A stretch of 64,000 nucleotides of DNA from Berberis thunbergii (Eukaryota; Streptophyta; Magnoliopsida; Ranunculales; Berberidaceae): positions 124,001-188,000 of the forward strand of contig QNQO01001172.1 of assembly GCA_003290165.1 (NCBI GenBank). Reading direction: 5' to 3'. A program made the position numbers and the translations under genes. Shown in pieces: positions 34,994 through 51,317 of this stretch. Numbering within the stretch: the first letter of the stretch is position 1; each line of letters opens with the position of its first letter. Below the pieces are notes generated by a model. That model searched no databases. It was given only the letters and a program-made list of their open reading frames with translations, and was not told the origin of the DNA.

Positions 34994-37370
34994 ATATGGG
35001 GGTTGTGTTTGGCTTTTTGAAAGACATGATCATTTATAATGGTCCAGATAATTTGAATTATGATGGTGAATTGAAAGAGCATTTCTTCTTTCAAAGAAGC
35101 ATGGGCATTGGTTGTATCCCAAATGAAAGAGAAGAATTGAGGTATGGTGGAACCATAAAAGTTATTGCTCAACCAGTCAATATTAAAAAGGATAGTTGTC
35201 ACCATTGGTGAATAATTGGGCATTTGAAAAATAGATGTGTCGCATCTTCCGAGTGGTTGTGACAAAAGACACATTGGTCTTCGATAGGAATGTGAAGTTG
35301 AACTAGATTTGCAAGGGATGTGAGTAAATTTTGACTAACTTTCCAAAGGAAGAAGATAGATCTTGGTGGAGCTTTGATATGCCACAGCTCTCGAAATAGT
35401 TTCCACATAATGGCTAGATGGGGAGGGGGTTTAATGAAGAGCTTTCAAGATTGTCTCGGGTAAAGGCCTTGGTAGCACTTTTAATCGAGAATTCACCTTT
35501 TTTTATCAAAGGTCCACACAATTTTTCAGGGCAAGAAGTGCGTCATCAAGGATGTCCCTTGCCACAAGATAAGGGAAGAGGGAGGAGACAAGTTTTTCAT
35601 TCCAGATGACCAAATAGGGAGAAGGGGGCAACCAAAGGTCTGGGATAAAGAGGGGTTTGTTGGAAAGGGGGGAGTCGTGGAAGCAGTCAGCCAGGACAAT
35701 ACCTGGTTTTACCCAGCAATCTTGCCAAATATTAGTTTGTTCTTCAAAGAAAATCTGCCAGAGAATCCAATTTTTCATCTTATGAAGCGTCGTGAGGCAG
35801 CTTCTCCGGGCAAAAGTGGCCACAAAAGGATTCTTAGAGATCTGAAAGAGATTTGTCTTAGGGAACTATAGGGGTTTTAAGTTGTCGCTCGCTCATTTTG
35901 AGGGGATGTTAGCATTTGCTACATATTTGCCATCAATGCAAGATTTTTGTCCCTGGAGGGAGGAATATTTAGTCCCCCAGGTGTCTTGGTAGACCTATAA
36001 GGTTCCATTTACACATGTTTCGCCTTGCTGTTAGTGGCTTCGTTCCACCAAAAATCTCTAACCAGGTGACCAAGTTGTTTTGCAACTGTACAAGGTAGAA
36101 GAAAAGATTGCATGTTGTAGACTGGAATAGAGTTTAAAATTGCTTTTATCATCACTGTTCTACCCGCCTAGGAGAGACTTTTGGATTTCCAACTAGCAAG
36201 TTTGTTATTCACCTTATCAATCAGGAACTGAAAATCATTTGTTTTTCTTTGGATAACAGTAATGCAGTGTTCAGGTATTTGTCCTTGGGTTATAAGTTTT
36301 TGTCCCCTGAATTTTGTTGATCATTTTGGCATGTTTGAGGTGGACATTGGCACTGAATAAGACTGAGGATTTGTCAAAGTTAACTACTTGCCCCGAGGCC
36401 CCACGGTAAGAGTTTAGTATTTGTTTAACTTTGTGTGTTTCATCCAAGGTGGCTTGACAGAATAACATGATATCACCTGCATAGAGGAGGTGGTTGATCG
36501 ATAGTTAATGCCTTCTAATTTTGATACCCTTGATGACCCCATTATCTTCAGCTTGGTTGAGAACCATAGTAAGAGCTTCAACCATAATAATGAAGAGATA
36601 CATGGATAGAGGGTCTCCCTATCTAATGCCTCTCGAGGGTTTGGTTGCTGGTAGCGGGGACCCATTGAGAATGACTTGAAGTGAAGAAGTGAAAATGCAT
36701 TGATCAATGAGAGTGATCCAATCGGATGCAAAACCCACCCTCTTAAGAATGTCAAGCAGGAAAGGCTATTTAAGCATGCCATAAGCTTTGGTCATAACCA
36801 TCTTGATGGCCATCTAACCTTTTTTTTTCCGCTGGTTGTTCTTCATCTGAAGAAAAAAAAGTTTCATGCGCTATTGCTGACATTATCACTATCAGCAATG
36901 GATCTACCTCTGAGGAAAGAACATTGGTTAGGGGATATAAATTTATCAATGAGCGGTTTCATCCTATTAGCCACGAGTTTGGATATGAGTTTGTAGATCA
37001 CATTGCAAAGCAAAATAGGTCAGAATTTATCTGGAGAAGTTGGATTGTGGATTTTGGGGATGAGCGCAGTAAAGGTGACATTGAGCCTTGGGTCAAGCTG
37101 TTTGGTAGGGGGAAATTTTTTAACAACCTCGATCACATCCGTTTTCACAATATTCCAGTAGTTCTGAAAAAAGAATGCATGGTAACCATCTGGGGTAGAG
37201 GCTCTGTGACTGCCTATAGCTTTGATAGTACTAAAAATTTCCTTATTTTTGGGATCAAAAGGAGGGCAGAGTTCTCTTGGTCAGTGATAACTTTGTGGAC
37301 TATTGAAGAGCAGGCATTTAAAGCCATTGAAACTCTTTTAATAAAGATAATCTGACTTGGAAAATGAGGG
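34994..37370 (-). pseudogene. LINE (non-LTR retrotransposon) ORF2 fragment
   Basis: Read on the minus strand, upstream to downstream: RT segments near 37060-36850 (LCNVIYKLISKLVANRMK-like), then 36800-36240 with GSPLPATKPSRGIR, GDPLSMYLFIIMVEAL and the active-site region LLYAGDIMLFCQA (expected FADD), and NSYRGASGQVVNFDKSSVLFS; then a segment at 35823-35506 (IWQDCWVKPG); and a zinc-binding RT C-terminal domain at 35408-35199 (HIKAPPRSIFFLWKVSQNLL, CVFCHNHSEDATHLFFKCP). This is a plant L1-type ORF2. Frameshifts and stops are frequent. The 3' end is cut by the CACTA-like terminus; endonuclease is not visible. Confidence 0.8.
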
Positions 37371-37465
37371 ACTTGAGATACTGTTTCTAATAAATAAAAA
37401 ATTTACCCCTACGTAAGTACTCTAAACTAGTATAACAATCCTATATCAAGACGAGCTTCAATACA

Positions 37466-37546
37466 AAAAGTAGGCTGATAAAGAGATGTGTGTGGTGGTT
37501 TCTATAAAAAGTAGGCTGATAAACAGATGTGTGTGGTGGTTTCTGC
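37466..37546 (+). repeat. 41-bp direct duplication upstream of the carboxypeptidase gene
   Basis: AAAAGTAGGCTGATAAAGAG with the following GTGTGGTGGTTTCT occurs twice, starting near 37467 and 37508, with one base changed (AAAGAG to AAACAG). It lies about 400 bp upstream of the start codon and may be in the promoter. Confidence 0.85.
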
Positions 37547-37897
37547 TCCGCCACCACCCATATTGTCTCATTACACACTTCTTTTGTCCAATGTCATCCC
37601 CCTATGAAGGAATCTTATAAGGACCACAAGAGAGGTCACTATAGCTTAGCTAGCTTGAATTGTGATGATGCATTTATGGTGTTTCATTAGTCAAGACAGT
37701 TGAAAGCCCCTCCTAACTCCCTTATTACTAGTACTCTACATCACCATTATTTGACCAAGTACATCGATATCAAGCGATGCAATCCGAGTCGTCGATCGAG
37801 ATATATGGGTGTCACAAGGAGGAGGATTAGTACATTCCAGGTTTTGGTAGCTAGTAGTAATATTAATTTATCTCCGTATACAAATACTAGTAGTTGA

Positions 37898-42248
<4,351 letters not shown>

Positions 42249-43785
42249 AGAGGGTAAATAATTAGGGGAAAATGAAAGGATACTTTTTTAATAATCCAGG
42301 AACTGTAGAGTGAATTGTTTACTTGAATGGAGGTGAATTGGTTGAGAAATTAGATTATTTAGAGGCTCAAACAGACTTCTTATGAAAATATCGTGATTAG
42401 ATCATCATCGTTGTTTGAGTTGTTTTCATTTGGAAATTAGATTTTTTGTATTAACAATTTTTTCTAGTTTTGTGTTAATGCAAGTTGCACAAACTTGAAT
42501 TTGTTTTTTTGCGGACTCTGTTAAGATTGGATTCCAAAGGGGAGAAACTTAGAGCAAATTCCAAGAACTAATCAAGAAGATTAACCTTTACTTCTGTCTA
42601 GCCTAGTTTCCAAAGGATGATTATGTGTTTATATATATCCAGTTTAATTGGCGACACTTCAGCTTCTAAAAGCAATGTATTTAACGGTGCTCTAAATGGT
42701 TAAAGGTTTGATAAGGAGGAGTGTGAAAGAATTATATATATATATATATATGTGGAATGACATCCTTATAATGTCAGATCCACTCTGGGCTGGTGCAAAC
42801 ACAGCAGATCATCAACCCGAACTGGATCATGCCGAATCGTTGGTTAGTCCTTGGAACAATTTATAACAGATACAAGAATACTTACTTGCACTAGAAGACG
42901 TGATCAGTCAGATTTTTGTCTGCCTGGAGTCGGAATTGCTCGTTGAATTGCAATCAGTGATTTGTCTTCCCTTGTCTAGATTCGAAAATTGCTCTCACTT
43001 TCAATAGGGCAAACGATAGAATAGAGCATCAAGTATATCTGAGAAGAGGGACCATCGCACTTAATATTTTGCTTGTAACCACTCCCACCTATCATGGCAG
43101 CAGTAACCCCCATGATGTTTGTGCTATTAACTGCCACAGTAGAGTTCGGATTCTCTCTTCAGAATGAAGTAATCCGGGTTTCATTCTATTAAGTCTAATG
43201 AATACTATAATTCCCATCATTTACCGTTTACTACATCAAAATGATGAATTGATACAACTCACACAACATGAAAAACTCTTTAAAATTCGGTTCACGAGAT
43301 GTCTCCTCCAGTCATTAAACTGCAAAATTATCCAGGTATCTTGATCAAAACTTTTGAGTCTAGCGCATACTAAATAAAATTGAGTGTATGAACTTTTATA
43401 AGTCGTTTCAGCAAGTGTTGCGGAGAAGACAGCTTTGATGATGAGGGGAGTGCACCTAGACCAACTGTGTGTCAGCAAAGATCTCAACTCGTGCCTCTCG
43501 CGATCATCAGAGGACAGGGTCCCTGATTTTTTTTCACAAGATAAAAGTCATGGAGGAGACCTTAAACCTTAAATCTGATTGACACAAAAATAGGTTCTTC
43601 CACTGGATATACTCCAAAAGTGTGTTCTCTCATTAAGTTGTACTCAACTTTTATTGTGGGGTTAGTCATAACTTCGGGTCTACGTACACAACGCATTCAT
43701 GTATCGTTCGCGGCACACATAATGGTCCTCGTGCTTGGATTTTTCACTTAAATTTGGTATTTGACTAATGAGTACCCGTTCCTGT
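42249..43785. other. Intergenic region with a TA microsatellite
   Basis: The first few hundred bases after the stop codon must hold the carboxypeptidase 3' untranslated region. A TA microsatellite is at 42730-42751. From 42780 to 43780 I see no coding frame with a known domain on either strand. Confidence 0.6.
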
Positions 43786-44055
43786 TGGTAGGTTTTTAAT
43801 CTCTTACAGTCGTCGGATCAGATCCGATGGCTGAGATTTATGAATTGAAAAATTGGGCTTTGCAAAGAGAGAGAGAGAGGGACCTGCGCACATGTGTGAG
43901 CCGTTGGATTTCATCTGACGGCTCATATCGATGGAATTCAAAACCCACTTTTAATTAAAATTGTTGGCAAGTTTTTAATCTCTTACAGTCGTCGGATCAG
44001 ATCCGACGGCTGAGATTTATGGATTGGAAAATTGGGTTTTGCAAACAGATAGAGA
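43786..44055 (+). repeat. Left terminal repeat of the MULE, with an extra partial copy
   Basis: The full terminal repeat starts near 43881 (GGGACCTGCGCACATGTG). The segment TTTTTAATCTCTTACAGTCG followed by TCGGATCAGATCCGA is present twice, at 43792 and 43971. A GA microsatellite at 43867-43882 separates them. Downstream, GAA repeats occur at 44120-44190. Confidence 0.8.
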
Positions 44056-44792
44056 GGGAGTTTTAAATCAAAGAGGAGGGAAACATAACGTGAAGAGAAT
44101 TGGGCGGGAAACAGAACGTGAAGAAGAAGAAGAGAGTCGGGTGTATATCAAATGTATATTTGAACGTGAAGAAGAAGAAGAAGAGGGCGAGGTACCCTTG
44201 TTTTGTTCATTTCAGTGTTACCTTTCATGTCAAATTGTGAATATCAAATGGGGTCGATGGAAATTAGTTATGTTAGATTGTGAATATCAAATTGTTAATT
44301 TTTTTGTGTCATGGATGAAAACTTCATGAATGAGGACATAATATTGGAGGTGGAGTTTAAGGATCTTGTTCTTGTTTGATGTGTGTGTTTATTTATTTAT
44401 TTGCATCATTTATTATTTATTGATTTGTGTATTATTATTTTGTCGGTTTTCTCTTTTTTTTATAAAAATAATAATAAAACATTCTGATTGTTTCCAAGAA
44501 TGATCAAACTATAAAATAAAAGGTTCGAGTTTAAATAATGGAACAACATAAATTAAAATAACTGAAAGGAAAAAAGTGGAACAACGTAAACATCCTAAAG
44601 CTACTTTCATATTGAGACTTAGTTTGAGCTTACTCCAAAGTTAATTTCTATGTTAAATTTAAGCTGTGACAAAGTCAAATTTTATATATTGCATTCAATA
44701 TTTATATAGTTGATTATTCTTAACAATGTAGTTACTTGAAATTTGAATATATATATTTTTTGTTTTTGTGCAGAATATTTGTGTTAGTTGGC

Positions 44793-46767
44793 ATGGATGC
44801 TATGGATGTTGATGATCCAAGTGTGGGCATGATGTTTGATTCATTAGAATGTGGTTGGGAGTACTGAAAAAATTATGGGGAAAAAATGGGCTTTGGAGTT
44901 AGGAATGAGTACTCGAATAAGAGTATAATAGATAAGTTAATTATTAATGCAGTGTATGTTTGTTGTAAGCATGGTCTCAAGAAAGAAAAACACCCACAAA
45001 AAGGTGTTGTCACTCAACAAAGATGAGATGTTAAAACTGACTGCAAAGTAATATTCAAACTGGGTTTGGATAGAGTGATTGGAAAATACAGAGTCAAATA
45101 ATTTATTACTGCGCACAATCATGATTTGGAGCCCAATGAAACGATTCATATGCTAAGGTCGCATAGGGAGGTAAACATATCACAAGCCTTAGCGATTGAA
45201 TTGGCTTCTGACTCTGGTATTACTCTTAAGGCTACACAAGAACTGTTGAGTAGGGAAGCAGGGGGTAGAAGTAATCTTGGGTTTCTATTAGAAGATCAAA
45301 AAACTTACCTAAGATCAATGAGACAAAGAGATGGTCAATGGAGAGCTTGGAGGTATTCTCCAGTATTTTGAGCAACAAAACTCAAAAAATGCCTCATTTT
45401 ATTATTCATTTCAGCTTGATAGTGATGATTTAGTTACCAATATATTTTGGGCAGATTCTAAAATGCTTGCAGATTATGTGGACTTTGGTGATGTGGTAAC
45501 GTTTGATACCACTTTTGGCACTAATAGAGAATTCAGACCTTTGGGAGTGTTCACTGGATTTAATAATCATAGAAAAATTGTGATTCTTGGTGCAACACTT
45601 TTGTACGATGAGACCATTTAGTCATTTCTGTGGCTTTTTGAAACTTTTGTGAGGGCACATGGTGGTAAGAGACCACGTACCATCTTCACTGACCAAGATG
45701 CTGCGATAGGAAATGCTTTAGCTACAGGATGGCCGGGTACATATCATGGGTTGTGCACTTGGCACATAATGCAAAATGGAATCAAGCATTTGGGAGGACA
45801 CATGAAGAACAAGAATGTTGGTTTTTTAAGGAGTTTAAAAGGTGTATGTTTGAGTACTTGGATGAAGTTGAATTGGCAAAAAATGCTTAATGATTTTGAC
45901 TTAAAAGATAATAAATGGTTGGGTCGCATATATGCTTTAAAAGAGAAATGGGCTAAGTGTTGTATGAAAAACACAATGACCTTAGGGATGCGAAGTACAC
46001 AACTAAATGAATCGTTCAATAGTGACTTGAAAGATCACTTGAAATTCGACTTGAACATTTCATGTTTTTTCAAACATTTTGATAGGGTATTAGAGCAAAA
46101 GACGAATAATGAGTTGGAGGTTGAATTTTTTGCAAGGCAAAAAGTGCCTACATTGGGATTATCTAGATCCCCTTTGTTGAAACAAGCCTCACAAATCTAC
46201 ACACCTTCAATTTTCAAACTTTTCCATGAAGAATTTGATATTGCATCAATGGCTTTGATAAAAAAAACAAAAAAAGGAAGATCAAAATAAACACGAGTAC
46301 ATTGTTTTTTTCATGATACAAAAGATAAGGAATTTAAGGTGTTTTGTGACCCTAGCTTGAATGTGGCAAATTGTAATTGCATAAAGTTTGAGACAATGAG
46401 AATATTGTATTGTCATATTTTGAAAGTGTTTGGCTGAATTGATATCATGGAAATTCCGAAAATGTACATATTGGATAGATGGACAAGGGGAGTGAAAGGT
46501 AAATGTGTATCAAATGAAGTGAGTTGAAGTACGGAAGAAAATGTAAGTGATTGGGTTCGTAGAATCCAATCATATCTTCTACGAATGACATTTCAAGCTT
46601 CGTTGAATAAGGACACATGGGCCAACATGGAGAGGTTTATAGATGAATATACAAGGTTGCATCAAGAATTCATCATGAACAATGACAGTGCACCCTCAGA
46701 AGCTTTGAAGCAAAATAGTGTGCTCCAAATTGGAAACATGAAAGGTTTAAAAAAAAAAAAAAGTTGA
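44793..46767 (+). pseudogene. FAR1-type MULE transposase (decayed)
   Basis: The protein is the mobile relative of the FAR1/FHY3 transcription factors. From MDAMDVDDPSVG at 44793 a FAR1-like DNA-binding domain follows (FDSLECGWEY-KNYGEKMGFG, CCKHG, CKVIFKLGL, HNHDL), with stops at three places. The MULE transposase domain runs about 45330-46100: first Asp in VVTFDTTFGTN, second in TIFTDQDAAIGNAL, then YHGLCTWHI and a Glu in STQLNESFNSDLK. A SWIM zinc finger is seen near 46335-46430 (NCNCIKFE, then CHILKVFG). One frameshift near 45350 and a TAG at 45619-45621 also break it. A small downstream exon-like piece is near 46929-47020. It is inactive. Confidence 0.85.
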
Positions 46768-47349
46768 AAATGTTCAAAATGAATGAAACCCCTACATGAG
46801 ATACGTATAGGAAAGGCTAAGAGAACAAATACCTCGTCCTCCAAGGTAATCTTGCTTTAATTCATACTAACTAAATGTATATTTCCAATTGTGACACTTA
46901 TATAATTATGTGTATATTTCCTTGAAAGGTGATAACACAAGCTTTAATGTTGCTGGAGAAGGTGTATGCAATATCAATGTACCCTTTCAACCTCCAAAAC
47001 AAGCACACCCGGTGAGGGTTTGAGCTTGAGTTTGAGTTTGGGAAGTTACGACTCTGTAGAAGGAACGACTCTTCCTTTTGGTTTGATGTAAAATGCCTTT
47101 CCTATATTAATTGCTGTATTTTTTTGTTAAGCTCTGTATAGCTCTGCAGTGAATTTTTGTTCAGCTCTGTATTTCTACCATCTCCATTCTAGGTTATAGA
47201 CAGATATGGAAGAAATACAGTTTTTTGTTATGCTCTGATTTTTTTCATATGTAAATTTGCAGAGAATTTCATTTGTAATCTTCAGAAAAAATTGTACATT
47301 TGCAGAGAATTTCAATTGTAATTGCAGAGAATTACAGATAATTCAATTG

Positions 47350-47620
47350 ACATAGCATTCTGCATTCTGCATTGTAAATAACATTCTGCATTCGGCATTC
47401 TGCATTGTAAATAGCATTCTGCATTCATACTCATATATTCACAATTAGATAACATGTTCTTTATTGTAAGTAAATAGCATTCTGCATTCATGTTCTTTAT
47501 TTTGCATTGTTAATAGCATTCTGCATTCAATTACTGTAAAAAAAAAAAGAGCAATCTGTAATCTGCAAATTCTGCATTCATATTCATATGGCATTCTGTA
47601 ATCTGTAAAAAAAAAAAAAT
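47350..47620. repeat. Degenerate GCATTCTGCATT tandem repeats in the MULE
   Basis: The word CATTCTGCATTC or GCATTCTGCATT occurs about ten times between 47350 and 47620, mixed with TGTAAATA spacers and A-runs. It lies between the convergent transposase and second gene, in the shared 3' region. Confidence 0.75.
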
Positions 47621-47864
47621 CTTTCAATCAGCCAATCTGTAAAAAAAAAAAAAATAGCATTCAATCAGCCAAACCATCATAAAAGAGCAAATCTGCAAAT
47701 ACTGTAATAAAAGAGCAATCTGCAAATACTGTTACAAAAGAAAACCAAACCATCATAAAAGAAGGTGTATTGATTCATCCATAATCCCATTACATAATAG
47801 AAATTCATTACAACATCTGTTCATGTACATTACAAAATAAAACTACAAAATAGAACCTCACGTA

Positions 47865-48227
47865 TCATTCACTCAAAAGCTTCAAAATAACAAGTACAAG
47901 AATGACTAGAATTAGCACTAACATGGCATTGATCAAATCCCTTGTAAAAGCCCAGGGATCGTTGACTTGGGTTTCATGTATTTGATCGTGAATTTCTTCA
48001 CCACTATGCTCGCGAATGTGATTTGGTTGATTGGGTTTCATATCTTTGTCGGGGTCTCTTCTTGACTGAGGCTATCTTCTCGCCTCTTCTGACAGACTGT
48101 AATTTTCACACGCTTCTTCAGCTGATTTGAAACCCTTGTACATGCTACCCTTATAACCATCTACTTGTGATAAACAACTTGCCCAAGTCATGTACACTCC
48201 TGCATTGATAGCAAACATTTCCTGCAT
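47865..48227 (-). pseudogene. MULE second gene: RNase H1-N/viroplasmin-like domain with C-terminal membrane tail
   Basis: On the minus strand a 121-codon frame starts MQEMFAINAGVYMTW at 48227 and ends at TGA 47867-47865, with one TAG at 48074-48072. The first part (GVYMTWASCLSQVDGYKGSM, then YKGFKSAEEACENY) fits the pattern GxYxTWxxCxxQVxGYKGxxYKxFxSxxEA of the RNase H1 N-terminal/caulimovirus viroplasmin domain (PF01693), which binds RNA-DNA hybrids in RNase H1. After a polar linker with many H, E and Q residues, the end (LINAMLVLILVILVLVILKLL) is a single membrane segment. An acceptor-like TCAATGCAG before the domain suggests an upstream exon toward the right terminal repeat. It is inside the MULE and convergent with the transposase. 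The domain call is from pattern only. Confidence 0.6.
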
Positions 48228-49271
48228 TGAGTTTTTTACAACACTTTTCAGATAAATTTATTTTCATATATGTAGTTTAACAGAAAAAGAATGCTTCAAG
48301 CTCAAAGAGTGTTTTTTTTTTTTACCATTCACAACCTAACAGTAGAATTCCCAACCAAATCATCATGAAAAAGAAAGTGTTGAAACTATCAATGCTCCTC
48401 TTCATTATGATCCTAATGTCTCAGAATTGTTGGTGACAAAGGATGCTTGTATTTATAATGTAAGATAGATTGTGACATGAGAAAAGGCTTTACATTCAAT
48501 CCTAAATGTCTCAGAATTGTTGGTGACAGAGGATGCTTGTATTTACATTCAATATTTACGGCTTCATTCAATTCCAGTGTGTTTATATTTTTTATCCAGC
48601 TGAAACTAGCACCCACCTCTTGCATTTCATATGGGTCTTACTTGTTTCTTGTCATTGTAAAAAGCAAACTAGGCTTTAATGGATCTCGAAAGTATGATTG
48701 TCGTGCCAGAATTGAAAGTTGAAACCCTGAACATTTGATCCTTTGATACTATCTGTTTATCAACCAAAGTCTTTCCAACCAAGCTAAAATTGTACCAATA
48801 TTCAAGCCACATCATGAGACAATAAGATTAAAACACCTCATTTGATTCATTTTAGTAGAGGAACCACTAGCAAGGTTCATGCATAAAAACTAGAAATGCA
48901 ATATTCAATTATACTTTGATCATTTAATAATAAATGTTTAGCGGAATAATCCCTCGTTCGTGCAATTAAGTGATTCTTGTCAAACTAAACCTCCATAATA
49001 CGATTTTTTTTCCTCCATTATACTTTGACATGTTTCTGGATTAGAATTTTTTCCTTCCTCAAACTAAACCTCCATAATACGATTTTTTCAAGCAAGTTAA
49101 TGAACAAATTTGTTATTTCTTTGTGCAAATTGTGTTTAGTTTTTATGGAGTTTTCTTCTGAATATCGTTGAAAATTGGTTTAAAGTTCGCAAACTAAACA
49201 AAATCGAAAGGAATTGGAAGTTACCTGCAGTTGGAGTTGGAGTAGAAAAAGCTCTTGCACAGAAACCCTTG

Positions 49272-49435
49272 CTTCGTCGCAAAGAGAGCGGCTTGAAAGG
49301 AGAGTGGATCTCAGAGCGGATCAAAAGGAAACCCTAGATCTGAGCAAAATTTTGTTAACCCTATCTTCGTCGCGAAGAGAGCGGCTTGAAATGAGAGTGG
49401 ATCTCAAAGCGGATCGAATGGAAACCTAGATCTGA
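49272..49435 (+). repeat. 93-bp direct duplication near the right MULE end
   Basis: CTTCGTCGCAAAGAGAGCGG at 49272 recurs as CTTCGTCGCGAAGAGAGCGG at 49365, and both are followed by GAGAGTGGATCTCA and a shared CCTAGATCTGAGC. Read on the minus strand it could be in the 5' region of the second MULE gene. Confidence 0.8.
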
Positions 49436-49559
49436 GCTCAATTTTTCATGAAGGAGCAAATTTTTCATGAAGTTTCAAACAAAAAATTTCTTTCACATCG
49501 AAGGAAACCCTCATCTCTCTATTTGCAAACTCTTCATTTCACAGCGCAGGACCCTCTCT

Positions 49560-49733
49560 CTCTGTTTGCAAAACCCAATTTTCCAATCCATAAATCTCAG
49601 CCATCGGATCAGATCCGACGGTTGTAAGAGATTAAAAACCTGCCAACAGTTTTAATTAAAGGTGGGTTTTGAATTCCATCGATATGAGCCGTCAGATGAA
49701 ATCCAACGGCTCACACACATGCGCAAGACCCCC
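49560..49733 (-). repeat. Right terminal repeat of the MULE
   Basis: Inverted counterpart of 43880-44055: it contains AATCCATAAATCTCAGCC, GGATCAGATCCGACGG, TTTTGAATTCCATCGATATG and ends near GCGCAAGACCCCC. Small differences from the left copy show that the element is old. Confidence 0.85.
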
Positions 49734-51317
49734 TCCAGCACACCAATTTAGGCTCCGTTTGGTATATGGTAAAAGAATGCATATGCAAAAGTTTACGGCG
49801 GTTACATAAACTTAGGTGTTTTGTTGACTTTGCAAAAAACAGTTATTGGAATTTGAATTCAAGACCTCCACATCTTCTAGTTATAAAATTCTACAAAACT
49901 TTGCGAGACAAAATCTCCAACATTACTTTGCAAAATTCCTATCACCTCATCTCACTTGAATTCTACTCCCAACTCTTTCACCACGACCGCCACCTCCACA
50001 ATCATACTACCATACACTATGAACCACAATCACCACCAACTTCACTATTACTACCATAACCATTGTCGCCACCACCACAACTACCATAGCATAGCCACCA
50101 CCACCACTATAGCAAATCACCACAACCATCACCATCATTACTATCACCGCTGCGACCACCATAGCCACTACAACCATCCACCGCCACCATAAGTGTTGAC
50201 TACCACTCTCACCATTATATCCACAAACCACCACCATTTCAATAAGCACCATCATTAACACCACCATTATTGCCCACATTTGCAATCACCATCACCACAA
50301 TTTCTTTTTCAAATTGGGTTTGATTTTCTTTAATTACTACCAATCGCTTGTAAAATAATAATTTGACTCGTGATTAATTCAAAATTATTTTTGCAAGCAA
50401 TACACACACATACAACTAAAACGTGTGAGACTGCCATTACTTCAAAATTCCTTTCACACACTTCTATGCAGAGATATCCCGTTGAAAAGGTTGAGGTCAT
50501 CCAGACACAGCATGTGTCAAAGGCATGCAATCTCAGTGACTCTCTACATTTGTGAACTATTAGCTGTATCTTATGTTTGATGTTGATGTTTCTTACAATT
50601 GCCACGCGAAAAACTTTATTGTAGGCCATAATGGGCTTTTAATTGGGTTTGTTAATAATGTATGGAAAAGTTTATTTACGCAAATCTGGAGTGCGCTCAC
50701 TCGCTCGCTCAATCACATGAACGAACCTTCTGCTAGGGTGACGGTACCGCAGGGAAGGAGGGGAATAACATTGAGTGGTGGGGGCCCAAATAAAGAGTCC
50801 AAAACTTGGGCCAACTTGGGCTGAAAAATGAGCTGGATAGGACAACCATCCATATTGGTAATACATGGAAGGTATCAATTAAGCTACTTATAATCAACTC
50901 ACTTTTCTATATCTCAAAAGCTAAGGGAAATAGATAAATCTGACTTAACCTAGCTAGCTAGTCCAATAATTCTGGTTCAGCTTTTTCTTTCAAAACGATA
51001 CAATTGGGGTTATAGAAACCATGGATCAGAGGTTTTGATTCGTTTCAATATAATGTCATATACCATATTAATGGTTTTAAAAGTTGAAGAAGCATAACAT
51101 AGTCATAAAAAAAAAAAAATCAGACATAAAACGATGAATGTATACTGTAAAATGTTACTTGTAACAGGTTAAAGATGTCTTCAACACGTCACAAGTAATC
51201 TGTCCGGGTAGAAGCACTCATTTGAAAACTTTTAACCATTTAGAGATAACACAATAAGTAAAAGCTAGTAATAAACAATATGTCAATGGAAAACGAACTC
51301 ATAATTTCAATCCACCC
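49734..51317. other. Intergenic region with a CAC/ACC-rich simple repeat
   Basis: An irregular CAC/ACC/CAT repeat at 49985-50290 creates His- and Pro-rich or Val-rich open frames on both strands, which I treat as by-products. A run GCTCACTCGCTCGCTC is at 50695. No gene or known element was recognised in the rest. Confidence 0.6.

Larger units (their letters stand above)
43786..49733 (+). mobile_element. Mutator-like element with long inverted terminal repeats, decayed
   Basis: The left terminal segment (43880-44055) is the inverted copy of 49560-49733; shared parts include GTGAGCCGTTGGATTTCATC, GATGGAATTCAAAACCCAC and CGTCGGATCAGATCCGACGG. The left side has an extra partial copy of the same repeat at 43786-43875 in the same orientation. 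Between the ends lie a FAR1-type transposase (plus strand), a repetitive AT-rich centre, and a second gene on the minus strand. The transposase type, long repeats and total length fit a MULE. A 9-bp target duplication was not found, perhaps because the exact ends are uncertain. Confidence 0.85.

Noticed and set aside
44793..46767. Host FAR1-related transcription factor gene
   Set aside because: It lies between long inverted terminal repeats and has several stops and a frameshift, so it is a decayed MULE transposase.
49956..50285. His/Pro-rich and Val/Met-rich frames of 78-97 codons
   Set aside because: They come from a CAC/ACC simple repeat read on both strands.
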